64,000 nucleotides of DNA, taken from IMG/VR virus record IMGVR_UViG_3300008122_000001, positions 1 through 64,000 of that record; one strand, written 5' to 3'. The stretch is from a virus. Both the position numbers and the translations under genes were made by a program. The notes beneath the pieces were generated by a model. It made no database searches, was not told where the DNA came from, and saw nothing but the letters and a program-made list of their open reading frames with translations. Shown here piece after piece: positions 7,575 through 17,443 of the stretch. Each line of letters opens with the position of its first letter. Position 1 is the stretch's first letter.

Positions 7575-9109
7575 TATATACCTCTTATTAAACATCGACT
7601 AATAAATGGAACTGTTTTTTTATCTATACTTGTTAATTCAGCTTTTAATTTAATTGTACTTACAAATACTTGTTTTTTTAAATTCTTAATATAAATGTTA
7701 TTTATATCTGTACTATTAAAAGCATTAAGAAGTTCTATATTATTTAATGAAACATACTTATAATCATTTTTCTTTAATATTGGTTTTAACAACTTATCTG
7801 AAAAAATATTATCATCCCCTATTGTTTGTCTTAAATAATCATAATTAAAAAGATAAGAAGAAAAAACTATTTTTCTTAATCCTTTAGGTATAATAAACTC
7901 TTCTGTTACTACTTCATTATTATCTAGTAATAATGTATCTACATTAAAGTAAGATTTAAACATAGTTATATCTTCTTTAACTAGTATCCAATAAGTGCTT
8001 TGTTTTTTATTACTAATGTTCTTTAAGTATACTTCTAATTCATAGTTTAAATGGTTTTGAGTATCTTCTGGTAATATATATTGTATATCTCCTTCTGATC
8101 TTTTTACTCCTGAAAGAGATAATAAATTCAATTCTGAATCTTTAGATAATCCTATAACAGATTGTACAATATTATTCTTATCTTTATAAGAATGTATTGT
8201 ATTTATTCTCTCATATTCTCCCCCATTCAATGCAATTGAATAATCAATCTCTACATCTGATGTAAGAGTATTGTCACAAGTGTCTAGTACTAAATAAGAT
8301 AATGATTCTCCTATAGAAATATCCTTTGATTCGTATATAGTTGAATCTTGATATATTAAATCAGTTATACCTAAAATATTAATATGTAAATCAGTAGATT
8401 TGTGCATAGTAGGGTATGATCTTATTGTTACTGTATCATTTTCTTTATCTACTGGTATACTAAAATAGTTAGATAATTCTTTTTCTCTATACAACGTATT
8501 ATCTTTGTATATCTCTATTATTGCATAATTAGCTAAGTCTAAAATAATTTCAGAACTACTATTAACTAAATTGTTTAAATTTATTGTAAATTCAAAAGGT
8601 AACGTATTGTGTGTAAGATTAGATATTGTTAAATTCTCTAATACTGATCCACTTAATTTCTTAATGTTTAAATTCTTAAATATAATATTACTAATATTTA
8701 ATATATTTATATCTTCATAATCTATCTTTGTATTCGAAAGACCAAATATCACATTTTCTTTTACTGTTGCTGTCGTTGTTTCCGTGTTTGTGTATTGTGT
8801 TGTTATTGGTATTATAGTTGAATATATTGTTGATGTTGTCTTTCTTTCTACAAGAATAGCGCCTTTTATCTTTTCTACTAATTTATTAATTTTAAATTCT
8901 AATTTAGGTATATCTTGAGCTAATAGTTCAGTTACTGTTGTATTGTTTTTTACAATAGCTTTATTATCTTCATTAATATTATCTAACTTCTTAGACAAAT
9001 ATCTCTCTATTTTTTTCCTATCTTGTTCTTTATTTAAATCACCAGATAACGGATCTATATCATTTCCATATGCTACAGTATTATATATATCTAATACTTT
9101 ATTAGTCAT
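7574..9109 (-). CDS. Fibre or baseplate appendage protein (511 aa)
   Basis: Unrecognised family. The first 90 residues are charged and helical (NKEQDRKKIERYLSKKLDNI, IPKLEFKINKLVEKIKG), suggesting a coiled coil or attachment helix. The remainder is beta-rich with many T, S and N residues and no enzyme motif. The start is well marked by AGGAGATAAAG, and its ATG overlaps the end of 9102-9704. Three neighbouring genes (14861-17443, 17436-18680 and this one) share the plan of a coiled-coil head followed by long beta-rich body, so it may be one of several related appendage subunits. No receptor-binding domain is obvious. Confidence 0.6.
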   Translation of the reverse strand: MTNKVLDIYNTVAYGNDIDPLSGDLNKEQDRKKIERYLSKKLDNINEDNKAIVKNNTTVTELLAQDIPKLEFKINKLVEKIKGAILVERKTTSTIYSTIIPITTQYTNTETTTATVKENVIFGLSNTKIDYEDINILNISNIIFKNLNIKKLSGSVLENLTISNLTHNTLPFEFTINLNNLVNSSSEIILDLANYAIIEIYKDNTLYREKELSNYFSIPVDKENDTVTIRSYPTMHKSTDLHINILGITDLIYQDSTIYESKDISIGESLSYLVLDTCDNTLTSDVEIDYSIALNGGEYERINTIHSYKDKNNIVQSVIGLSKDSELNLLSLSGVKRSEGDIQYILPEDTQNHLNYELEVYLKNISNKKQSTYWILVKEDITMFKSYFNVDTLLLDNNEVVTEEFIIPKGLRKIVFSSYLFNYDYLRQTIGDDNIFSDKLLKPILKKNDYKYVSLNNIELLNAFNSTDINNIYIKNLKKQVFVSTIKLKAELTSIDKKTVPFISRCLIRGI

Positions 9110-9704
9110 CTTTATCTCCTAGTGTAACTAAGGAAACTTTAGGGCTAATTATCATTTCCTTAGTACGTGTTTCTAATTGTTCTTTTTTAGTTTGATATAT
9201 ATAAGTTAATCTTGTATTAGAATCTACTGGTATATTATATAAAGACTCTTTTGAGTATTGACGACTATCTACTTGTGCCATCTCTTGCCCTTCGAGATAT
9301 TGTATAGCTCGTTTAAATGATATTTTAACATTCTTTAATCCAGTTGAAGAATATAAAATACCATTATCATAGTCTACTGAAAATAAACCTTCTCGTTTAT
9401 TTTTAGCTTTAGAAATATAAGTAATGTATGTATAAGTAAATTCACTAGTTAATGAATTATTATTTATTTTTATAATAGCTACATCATTTTCTACTGCAAG
9501 TAACCATGAACTAGGTATTGTTAAGTCTTTTTCAGAATATACTTGTTTCTTAAATAATGAAACATCTCCTGAAAACTTTATACTATCTATAGATGGGTTT
9601 CCTCTTAATACAAATCTATTACTTCCTTTTTCAAGTAACTCTGTAATATATTCTGATTCTATAAACTCTTGTACACCATCTATATAATCTACTTCTTCAT
9701 ACAT
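9102..9704 (-). CDS. Hypothetical fibre-cluster protein (200 aa)
   Basis: Not recognised. I start it at ATG 9704 with GTGAGAATAAGT upstream, directly after the stop of the DPHGDRA-repeat fibre; a longer version reaching 9752 would overlap that gene by 40 bases. The product is beta-rich with VDYIDGVQEFIESEYIT, ISFKRAIQYLEGQEM and a C-terminal YIYQTKKEQLETRTKEM. There is no signal peptide or membrane segment. Position between two appendage genes and tight coupling to both suggest a virion or fibre-assembly role. The overlap with the next start is 8 bases. Confidence 0.55.
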   Translation of the reverse strand: MYEEVDYIDGVQEFIESEYITELLEKGSNRFVLRGNPSIDSIKFSGDVSLFKKQVYSEKDLTIPSSWLLAVENDVAIIKINNNSLTSEFTYTYITYISKAKNKREGLFSVDYDNGILYSSTGLKNVKISFKRAIQYLEGQEMAQVDSRQYSKESLYNIPVDSNTRLTYIYQTKKEQLETRTKEMIISPKVSLVTLGDKDD

Positions 9705-9712
9705 ACTTATTC

Positions 9713-11845
9713 TCACAATTCTACTGTTGTTATCTTTAAATTCGCAGACCATTTTGTAGTAACGTTTTCACTATTACTTACATTAATTAAAAGAATACCA
9801 TCTTCCATTACTAAAGTAGCTACGTAATTATTTTTACTGTTTAGATTCTCTTTGTTTTCTCTAATTACTTTAAATTCACTAGATATTACTTTAGGTAACT
9901 CTACAGGTTTATTAGTTTCATCAACAGAAGGAACTAACAATAGTTCTGTAGTATATGTGACTGCATCTTTAGTTACAACTACATTTAAAGCTTCTATATC
10001 TAATTCTACACTAATATCTCCATTAAATACACCACTACCATTTACTACAAGAGTTCCTAGTTCTGTAATATTATCTAATATTTTAACTGTTGAATTTGGT
10101 TCTGCTTTACCTTGTATTCTAGTTCTTGCATTGTTTAATTTAACTTCTGAAGGTGGAACAATAGTAGCAAGTTTACAAGCATACTCTACAGTAGCGGTAA
10201 TAGCATACGCATTAGTTACTTTAACTTCTACATCTTGTTCTTCTATTACAGCTTCACTTAATGTTACAGTGAAAAAACCATCGTTATTACTAGTTGCTGT
10301 TCCTATTTCTATAGCACCAGTTTTTAAAATGCTAATAGTAGAATTTCTTTCTGCAACACCTGTTAAAGATAATCCAGTAGAATTTACAGCTAATAATGTC
10401 GGTTGTCTTACAGTAACTTTATTAGGAGTATAAAGTATAACACCTTCACTTCTTGCAAGACCATCTACAGTATAAACATATAAAGGAGAGCCATCTGTAA
10501 TTGGTGTAGTTAAGTTAGCTGTAAAGTTTGTATCTGCTAATACGTTAGCAGTACTCACTTCTGCAAATAAGCTATTATAAATTTTAACTTGTTTATTAGC
10601 CAATGCTTTACCAGTTATTACACTACCTGCACTATTAATAGCAAGATCAGTTGGTATTGCTATTTCTTCTAGTACGCCAAAAAGACCTACAGAAGCATCT
10701 ATAGATATTCTTTCGTTATTTGTTACATACTTAGTTTCACCAGAAGTATTAAAAGAAATACAATCAATATTACCTTTTATATTATATACATTTGTATCTT
10801 CTAATAAAGAAAGTATATCAGGTTTTGAGCCATTCTTACTTTCTAAATTTACAACTGTATCATCTAAACTAGTAACTTCATAAGTATAAACATTATCTGT
10901 AATAATAATATTATCTTCATTATCTATTAAACTTAAAGAAGATTCAGTTACAATGTTTTTAAGACTAACTACTCTATCTACTGATGTTTCTTTTATTAAA
11001 CTGTTTTTAGTTTCTAAATCTACAGAATTAATTATTTCACCAATTTTATTATCGTACTCAGTTTTTAATGCTTGAGTTAAATACTTTCTATCTACATTTA
11101 CCCCTTGTGTAACATTATCAGTAGTTAAATTTAAATTAGCTACATCTACTTCAGGTGTTAAATTAATATAAGTAGTACCATTCCATCTGTAAATATCATT
11201 GTTTGTAGTATCAGTATACAATAAAGATGCTGAACCTGTAGTTGGGAAACTTACTCTAGGATTAAAAACAACAACCTCTGGTACATATTGAGTAGGTATT
11301 TTACCATCAACTAAAGGAGCAAGTGTAACACCTTTTTGTGTGGTTACTTTAAGATTTATTTCTGAATCTGTATAAGCTTTAGAAGCTGTTAAATTATCTA
11401 TTACCTTACCATCTGTATATGCCCTATCACCATGAGGATCTATTGCAGAACTATGAGCCTGTATAGAAGTAGTAGTAAAAGCTCTATCACCATGAGGATC
11501 ATTAGCTGATGTGTGTTCTTGTAGAGTTGTAGTTAATTTATTATCACTATAAGCTCTATCACCGTGAGGGTCATTACCTGTTACGTGATTTTGTAATAAG
11601 GTATTAGCAAATGCTCTGTCTCCGTGAGGATCAGAAGCATTTGTATGTTGTGCTACCTTTGAAGAGACACTAGTATCAATAAAAGTAGAAAATAAAGTAG
11701 AATTAACTAAATAACTACTTAAATTTTGTAGACTAACTTTCTCAGCCTTATCTATCCCAGTTCTTTGAACTGGGAAGTAAGTATTATCTGCTAATGAAGG
11801 TGCTGGAGTTAATCCTAGTATTTGAATTCCAATTAAATCTGCCAT
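9713..11845 (-). CDS. Tail fibre with DPHGDRA repeats and Ig-like modules (710 aa)
   Basis: The N-terminus (GLTPAPSLADNTYFPVQRTG) resembles fibre attachment segments. Residues about 70-145 hold four copies of a 20-24-residue unit with core DPHGDRA preceded at fixed distance by H (for example HTNASDPHGDRAF and HSSAIDPHGDRAY). Such H...DPH units occur in trimeric phage fibres, where histidines may bind metal along the axis. After a helical/beta spacer, about residues 390-640 hold three to four similar Ig-like modules with G-x-A-x-x-N-S-T and D-G-F-F-T-V-T-L patterns (for example GVAERNSTISIL and NNDGFFTVTL). It is a modular receptor-binding or spacer fibre. A +-strand ORF over this region is only a shadow of the repeats. 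Confidence 0.72.
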   Translation of the reverse strand: MADLIGIQILGLTPAPSLADNTYFPVQRTGIDKAEKVSLQNLSSYLVNSTLFSTFIDTSVSSKVAQHTNASDPHGDRAFANTLLQNHVTGNDPHGDRAYSDNKLTTTLQEHTSANDPHGDRAFTTTSIQAHSSAIDPHGDRAYTDGKVIDNLTASKAYTDSEINLKVTTQKGVTLAPLVDGKIPTQYVPEVVVFNPRVSFPTTGSASLLYTDTTNNDIYRWNGTTYINLTPEVDVANLNLTTDNVTQGVNVDRKYLTQALKTEYDNKIGEIINSVDLETKNSLIKETSVDRVVSLKNIVTESSLSLIDNEDNIIITDNVYTYEVTSLDDTVVNLESKNGSKPDILSLLEDTNVYNIKGNIDCISFNTSGETKYVTNNERISIDASVGLFGVLEEIAIPTDLAINSAGSVITGKALANKQVKIYNSLFAEVSTANVLADTNFTANLTTPITDGSPLYVYTVDGLARSEGVILYTPNKVTVRQPTLLAVNSTGLSLTGVAERNSTISILKTGAIEIGTATSNNDGFFTVTLSEAVIEEQDVEVKVTNAYAITATVEYACKLATIVPPSEVKLNNARTRIQGKAEPNSTVKILDNITELGTLVVNGSGVFNGDISVELDIEALNVVVTKDAVTYTTELLLVPSVDETNKPVELPKVISSEFKVIRENKENLNSKNNYVATLVMEDGILLINVSNSENVTTKWSANLKITTVEL
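11419..11632 (-). repeat. Four in-frame repeats encoding DPHGDRA units
   Basis: Near-identical 20-base cores (plus-strand gctctatcaccatgaggatc) begin at about 11421, 11481, 11553 and 11613, that is 60, 72 and 60 bases apart. Each encodes DPHGDRA with variable flanks. The spacing is a multiple of three, so gain or loss of units would keep the frame. Confidence 0.85.
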
Positions 11846-11847
11846 TA

Positions 11848-12546
11848 TTATTCCTGTAAATAAGTATCTATATCCACTTCTAAGTAAGCTGGATCTTCTG
11901 TTGTATTGACATTAATATATCTTAATTTGCTTGTAGGTGTAGAAGTATAATCTTCGCCATTTTCATAATGTTCTTCAATTATTAAACTACCTTTTTCTAT
12001 AGATGTATTAGTTAATTTAACTATGTTTTTTAAATCTTCATCACCTATAATTTGTTCAGAATAATAAGTAAAATTCTCATCAGTTCTTTTTAAGTAGTTT
12101 CCATTTGTATAGTTTACTACCTTAACAACATCTATCTCTGTTTTAATTAATTCTATTCCTTTTATTTTAACTAAAACATCCTTTCCAGTTATTATCTTTC
12201 CTCTTTCTAGTCCAAACTCATTTTCTTCTAATTCTTTTAATGGGTAAAGTTTATTATATACATATCCTTCTACTTCTATAGGGTCAAATAATATATCAAC
12301 TAAGCTTAAAAAATAATACGTTATATCTTGTCCTATACCATCTAACTCTTTAATAGATAGTAAAGTTTCTTTTTTAACTTCCTCTATTACTTCTCCTATA
12401 CTATTTTTTATTAGTATATCTTCGAATGGTACATTAATAAGAGTAGAAGAACTATTAAGTACAAAAGGAGTAGTTAAATCTATTTGTACAGATTTCTTAC
12501 TCTCTTTACTTATTATTGTATAAACATCTTCTGCTATATTTGTCAT
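11848..12546 (-). CDS. Hypothetical fibre-cluster protein (232 aa)
   Basis: Unrecognised. The protein is acidic and beta-rich, with alternating short strands (TPFVLNSSSTLINVPFEDIL, IDFDPIEVEGYVYNKL-like segments) and ends in the acidic LEVDIDTYLQE. No repeats, motifs, signal peptide or membrane span are visible. It sits between the LRR/FN3 protein and the DPHGDRA fibre with 2-6 base gaps, so it is probably made together with them; a fibre connector or chaperone is possible. Confidence 0.55.
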   Translation of the reverse strand: MTNIAEDVYTIISKESKKSVQIDLTTPFVLNSSSTLINVPFEDILIKNSIGEVIEEVKKETLLSIKELDGIGQDITYYFLSLVDILFDPIEVEGYVYNKLYPLKELEENEFGLERGKIITGKDVLVKIKGIELIKTEIDVVKVVNYTNGNYLKRTDENFTYYSEQIIGDEDLKNIVKLTNTSIEKGSLIIEEHYENGEDYTSTPTSKLRYINVNTTEDPAYLEVDIDTYLQE

Positions 12547-12551
12547 TTATT

Positions 12552-13733
12552 TTATCCTGTATATGTACTTAATAATTTTACTTTATACCCTATCCCTTTT
12601 CCAGTGAAATAAGTAAGATAATCATTAAAGTAAACATCTGCTACATATATATTATCAATGTTTACTCCACCTAAAGCTGAATTAGAAATTGTTGGTAATG
12701 GTCCAGTAAAGATTAAAGTTTTTAAATTGGAACTTCCACTAAAAACGTATGAACTTAAATTTGTTAAACCAGTACCAAAGGTTACTTTAGTTAAACTCGT
12801 ATTTATAGAAAAAGCTTGCTCCCCTATTGTAGTTACACTATTAGGTATAGTTATTTCTGGTATTTTAAAACACTCACCAAAAGCATAGCTTTCAATTGTT
12901 AGTAACCCTTCATTTAATGTTACACTAGTTAATTGATCCCAAAACCTAAAACTCTGATAACCTATATTTTGTATAGGTCTTGCTCCTTCTGAATTAATAA
13001 ATAATTCTGTAGCAGTTGATCTATAAACTTCATCTCTAAAACTGTCTTTAGTTACTGTATTACTTTGAATATCTTCTGAATATAATGTTCCATTAGATAT
13101 ATATCTAATATTCCAATAAGGCTCTGCTATAATTCGTTCATATTTACAAAGATTCCAATCATAATCAAAAATAATCATAGAATTAGATACTAATTTAAAC
13201 TTAAATTTTAAATCTTGAATTGTATCATTTTCAAAAGTTAACTCTAACTCTGTTTCATCTCCGCTTATTCTAGAGTCCATGTAAATATAATCACCTATAT
13301 CTGTATCTTGATATAACCTCTCAATTCCTATCTCAAGAGCACCATCTGCACCTGCATTAACTGAATCTGAAGATAATACTATTCCATTTTTATCTTCTAT
13401 TATATATGACATTATTGCTGATGTACTTGGTGTATATTGTCGTACTATAGATACATCAACATAATAAGATGTACATGAATATTCCTCCCCTTCTTCTTCA
13501 ATAATAACTTCTAATAATTCACTTATTTTTCTTTCATTCCCTTTTACAGATTCTATTCTGTAATAATATTTTGAATCTAAATCCAATGGTAATGTATCTG
13601 TATAAGATTTAGTTGTTACTCCTTCCGCTACTGGAAATGGTAGCGGAAATGTTGGGAAAGGTTGGTTAACTCTATATATAGTATAACTATCTATATTACC
13701 GTCAGCTTTCCAAGTTATATTTACTTGTTTCAT
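12552..13733 (-). CDS. FN3 plus BspA-type leucine-rich-repeat adhesin (393 aa)
   Basis: Residues about 1-85 look like a fibronectin type III domain: VNITWKADGNIDSYTIYRV, then YTDTLPLDLDSKYYYRIESV. A central beta region (90-240) follows. Residues about 245-365 form a BspA-type (LRR_5) solenoid, with repeats such as LTSVTLNEGLLTIESYAF, IPEITIPNSVTTIGEQAF and LTKVTFGTGLTNLSSYVF. This repeat class is common in bacterial and protozoan surface adhesins and rare in phage fibres, so it is a likely receptor-binding module of this appendage. Start is an ATG with GAGGAAAAA upstream. The fold assignment is by repeat pattern; the ligand is unknown. Confidence 0.72.
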   Translation of the reverse strand: MKQVNITWKADGNIDSYTIYRVNQPFPTFPLPFPVAEGVTTKSYTDTLPLDLDSKYYYRIESVKGNERKISELLEVIIEEEGEEYSCTSYYVDVSIVRQYTPSTSAIMSYIIEDKNGIVLSSDSVNAGADGALEIGIERLYQDTDIGDYIYMDSRISGDETELELTFENDTIQDLKFKFKLVSNSMIIFDYDWNLCKYERIIAEPYWNIRYISNGTLYSEDIQSNTVTKDSFRDEVYRSTATELFINSEGARPIQNIGYQSFRFWDQLTSVTLNEGLLTIESYAFGECFKIPEITIPNSVTTIGEQAFSINTSLTKVTFGTGLTNLSSYVFSGSSNLKTLIFTGPLPTISNSALGGVNIDNIYVADVYFNDYLTYFTGKGIGYKVKLLSTYTG

Positions 13734-13742
13734 TTTTTCCTC

Positions 13743-14795
13743 TTATGTTGCAATTATATCTACTATTACACTCGGACTACCTATATTAGGAACAACCAAT
13801 ACTTTTAATACTGTACCTAAACCTACACTTTGTAGTTCTTCATTTGTAAATAAAATATTTTTATCACTTGTCATTTTAGATAATAAGGAATAAAGACCTG
13901 TTTCGTTTAATAACTGAACTTCGTATGTAGTTCCAATTACTTCATTTTCTACATCATAATGTACAGTAATGTCAAAATTAGAATCAATAGTTGCTGAGAT
14001 ATTAATAGGTATTGTTATAGGTTCTGGTTCATAAGGAGATGCATTTTCATTAAAAATATCATCTGAATAAGGTGTATTATCTTGTATTTGTTCTACATAA
14101 TTTAATCCCATAAAGAAGCCCTTATACCTATCATCAAAAGTAATTGAATCTTTCATTACTTGAGGATAAGCCCATGCTAGTTGTTTCTTAATTCCTATAT
14201 TTTCATTATTTCTAATATCCCCCACTATTCGTTTCCAAATAGGTTCTCTATAATTTGACGTATGTTCAAATTTATAAATATAAGCAATAGCAGAATCAGG
14301 AACAAAACCTGATAAATAAGCAACTTTATTAACTGGATATCCAAGTTCTCCTACTGGTATTTCATTTACAGCTTGATGACTTAAATCCAATCTAGGTGTT
14401 TTTTCTATAATCCAATCATAAGCTTCTGTCATAACATAATCAAAATTAGGATAAGCATAATGTTCAGAAGGGTAGTTAATATATGTAGCTAAACTTTCTT
14501 GATGTGTTCTAATACTAGGGAAGAAAAGTAAAGGACATACTTCTACACTTTGACCTTCATAATAATTTTTTAACATAGTTCTGATGTTTTGACATGTCTC
14601 TCCTAATTTATTTCTTAACCATAATTTAAAGGCTACAGACACTTCATCTACTTTATTAACAGCTTCATAAATAGTACCTAAATCTGGAGCATAATACCCT
14701 GTATCCGCATTAAAAGCTAATCTTGTCTGATAATCATAAACACAAGGATTAAGAGAATCCGTATTAAACCACCACCAAGGTTCTCCTATTTGCAT
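13743..14795 (-). CDS. C-terminal part of a frameshifted tail protein (TIM-barrel-like half plus Ig-like end)
   Basis: This ORF has an ATG at 14795 but no obvious ribosome-binding site, and its frame is open back to 14903. The residues encoded upstream of that ATG (SFNTNGLDYIHKVYKEFADTL) read as a natural continuation of the 860-aa ORF at 14861-17443. Together they form one protein of about 1233 aa split by one base. The first part has QIGEPWWWFNTDS and many W/Y residues, reminiscent of glycoside-hydrolase-like TIM barrels seen in tail proteins. The last 100 residues (ISATIDSNFDITVHYDV and so on) look like an Ig or FN3-like domain. Whether the barrel is catalytic is unknown. Confidence 0.65.
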   Translation of the reverse strand: MQIGEPWWWFNTDSLNPCVYDYQTRLAFNADTGYYAPDLGTIYEAVNKVDEVSVAFKLWLRNKLGETCQNIRTMLKNYYEGQSVEVCPLLFFPSIRTHQESLATYINYPSEHYAYPNFDYVMTEAYDWIIEKTPRLDLSHQAVNEIPVGELGYPVNKVAYLSGFVPDSAIAYIYKFEHTSNYREPIWKRIVGDIRNNENIGIKKQLAWAYPQVMKDSITFDDRYKGFFMGLNYVEQIQDNTPYSDDIFNENASPYEPEPITIPINISATIDSNFDITVHYDVENEVIGTTYEVQLLNETGLYSLLSKMTSDKNILFTNEELQSVGLGTVLKVLVVPNIGSPSVIVDIIAT

Positions 14796-14860
14796 ATTTA
14801 TATTACATCCACCCGTAACTAAAGTATCTGCAAACTCTTTGTAAACTTTATGTATATAAT

Positions 14861-17443
14861 CTAAACCATTAGTATTAAAAGACTTAAGAAGTAAGAAGGA
14901 GGTTCATAACCAGTTTTACCTAATCTGTCATTAAATTCTCTTTGACACCATTCTTCTCTTGCTCCTAATGAGTACAACTCCCAACTTACTGAGAACACTG
15001 GTTCAAAATTATTTTGATTTAATATTCTAGAATAAGCTTCATGCCATTTTATTGTTGGAGTATTTACAACTTTTTCATCAGTAACTAAAGTATCAGGTAT
15101 ATAGAATCTATTTAATTCTGTATTCCAATTAATAACAGGATAATGTGACATACCACAATAGTGATTAATAAATCCACTATAACCTAGTGCTTTAAAGTTA
15201 TTAACTAATCTTTGTGGGTTTAAATCATAATGATCATCATAACTTGTACACATACCTATACTATTTTCACTAACTTCTACTCTATTTAAATCTAACTGAG
15301 AATTTGTGCCAGTTACAATAGAATTTAAAACTCTTAAATATCCGCTTTTTGTCTGCGCTAAAGGGGTATTATTTTTACTATAGTCTGTGGTATACGCTCC
15401 TAAATACATTTTAGTAATATGATTAACATTTAAAATCACATCTGCATTAAATCCAGCTTTTATAGTATTAAAATCTAAAGTTATACTATATGTTCTTCCT
15501 ACTGTATTAGTTACATAATTAAATAAAGCAACATATCCTATACCTTTACGACCTAAATTATCTAAGTATTCTATAGTTAATGTCGGAGCTAACTGCTCAT
15601 TTGTAATTAGTGGCATTGTATCTGATAATTCTAAATCAAAACTCCAAACTACATTACTATAATCATAATTAGTATTATATTTTATTAGGCTATGATCTTT
15701 ATCGTCAACTGTATCCCAAACTATACCTACAAAATCGTTTTCTAATCTACTTTCAAAATTAACTTCAAAACCATTATCTATTGATACTATAGAAAAAGAA
15801 GCAGAAGAAGGTCCATCTACTCTCCAATAAGTAGGATCAAATCTATTTATTTTTTCGACAAAAGTTCTTAAGGTAGGGATAGACTCTACAACAGTACCTT
15901 GTAAATCATAAGGTGCAGAGAAATCTTCTTCAATTGGTGGTATAACCTCAGTCTCTTCTTTTACTTTTTCTCGTTTTAAATAAAAACAAAGATTATCTTT
16001 TTGCCTAGTATTAATTGTTTCTTCAATATCTCTAGGATAGATATCATATACTTTAGCATTAGCTAAATCATAATTTACACAACTACTTACAGTATTCGCA
16101 TTTAGTCTTTTTAATTTTAATTCTGCCCCTATACCACCATTATTAATAGTTGTTGTGCTAGACACAGAATAAGGTGTTTCAACTAATCCTATAACTTTAG
16201 ATACGCCATTTACTTCAATATACTCTAAACACTTTACATTAAAATCTTTAATATTTAAGTTGTCTATAAATTGATAATCACCATGTATAAAATCAGAGTT
16301 TTTAACTTTATAAACAGAAAACAAATTGTCTTCTATTGTCTCTAATACATCATTATTTAATGAGTTATCTTCTCTAACAGTGTTGTATATATCTACAGTA
16401 CTATCTTCATTTGTTAATATACTAGACGTTAAATTTATTTTAATATAAAAAGTATAAATATCTTCATTTGTTTTAATACTCTTAGCATTTACAGTATTAA
16501 AAGATAATATTTTAGTATTCGTATCACTAGTTATAATAGAGCTACTATCTAATTTTAACCAATATTCTAGATCAGTACTAAATTCAAAAGAAGCTCCAGT
16601 TGAAATATCTTCTGTATCTAATGCTACTTTTAATAAAGGAGTATTCGTATGTATAGGTCCTAGTATTATTTCTCCAGTTTCTACTTCTCTTTTAAAATAT
16701 GTTTTTATATCTTTTAACGTTATAGAAGAACTTGTTTTTGATGTGAACTCTATTATAATTTGATCAGTTAATATAGAAGATATATCTATTACATACTTAT
16801 TATCTACTTCTCTATAATAATCTAAATCGTAGTTTGTAGAAGTATTATTAAGTATAATTGCAGTCTGTTCTATATTATCTTTATCTATATATTTGATACT
16901 ATTAATTAAAGGATAAGATTCTGTTAACAATCCTAATTGAATTTCTATACTATTTATTTGTTCTAATGATGTATATCGTAAGTTTAAGTTAAATGTATAT
17001 CTAGTAGTAGGAAATGTAATAGTAGTATCAATAGCTGTTTTTAAGAAAGAATCTATATCTGTTTTTTTATTATCAGAGGTAGTTAATGTGTACTTTTCTA
17101 AAGAAGATATACTGGAATCTTTTACAGATATTTCTTTTCTGTTTTTAATAGAAGTGTCTAATTCAAATTTATCATTAGATATCCTAATGCCATTATTTTC
17201 AATTACAGGTACTGTAGAAAGATTTATAACATTTTTTGCTGTACCATTTAATACTCTAAGATCAGTAAACATATCACTTAAAACACCAATCTTATTTTTA
17301 ATAGTTGTTACTTCTTGAGTAACATTAGAAATAGTATTGTATGTTTTTGTAGCATTATTGTTTGTATCGGAAGTTGTAGAAGTATACTCGTCATTTAACT
17401 TATATTTTAATTCTTCTATCTTACTTAATATTAATCTATTCAT
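14861..17443 (-). CDS. N-terminal part of a frameshifted tail appendage protein (860 aa as read)
   Basis: The protein begins with a coiled-coil-like segment (MNRLILSKIEELKYKLNDEY, then SNVTQEVTTIKNKIGVLSDM), then a long beta-rich body. Near the end, from about residue 745, it enters a folded W/Y/C-rich domain (GMCTSYDDHYDLNP, HYCGMSHYPVINWN, FSVSWELYSLGAREEW). This domain is cut at YEPPSYFLSLLILMV by a TAG at 14861. The neighbouring frame continues the domain without interruption into 13743-14795, so a one-base shift in 14861-14903 separates two parts of one gene. The start overlaps the upstream stop (ATGAATAG). Role: large tail or baseplate appendage, possibly with a barrel-type sugar-binding or hydrolase domain. 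Confidence 0.65.
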   Translation of the reverse strand: MNRLILSKIEELKYKLNDEYTSTTSDTNNNATKTYNTISNVTQEVTTIKNKIGVLSDMFTDLRVLNGTAKNVINLSTVPVIENNGIRISNDKFELDTSIKNRKEISVKDSSISSLEKYTLTTSDNKKTDIDSFLKTAIDTTITFPTTRYTFNLNLRYTSLEQINSIEIQLGLLTESYPLINSIKYIDKDNIEQTAIILNNTSTNYDLDYYREVDNKYVIDISSILTDQIIIEFTSKTSSSITLKDIKTYFKREVETGEIILGPIHTNTPLLKVALDTEDISTGASFEFSTDLEYWLKLDSSSIITSDTNTKILSFNTVNAKSIKTNEDIYTFYIKINLTSSILTNEDSTVDIYNTVREDNSLNNDVLETIEDNLFSVYKVKNSDFIHGDYQFIDNLNIKDFNVKCLEYIEVNGVSKVIGLVETPYSVSSTTTINNGGIGAELKLKRLNANTVSSCVNYDLANAKVYDIYPRDIEETINTRQKDNLCFYLKREKVKEETEVIPPIEEDFSAPYDLQGTVVESIPTLRTFVEKINRFDPTYWRVDGPSSASFSIVSIDNGFEVNFESRLENDFVGIVWDTVDDKDHSLIKYNTNYDYSNVVWSFDLELSDTMPLITNEQLAPTLTIEYLDNLGRKGIGYVALFNYVTNTVGRTYSITLDFNTIKAGFNADVILNVNHITKMYLGAYTTDYSKNNTPLAQTKSGYLRVLNSIVTGTNSQLDLNRVEVSENSIGMCTSYDDHYDLNPQRLVNNFKALGYSGFINHYCGMSHYPVINWNTELNRFYIPDTLVTDEKVVNTPTIKWHEAYSRILNQNNFEPVFSVSWELYSLGAREEWCQREFNDRLGKTGYEPPSYFLSLLILMV

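Noticed and set aside
9852-10433. 193-aa plus-strand ORF over the DPHGDRA fibre gene
   Set aside because: It is the antisense of the Ig-like repeats of 9713-11845. The real frame has an RBS, overlaps its neighbours and has recognisable modules.
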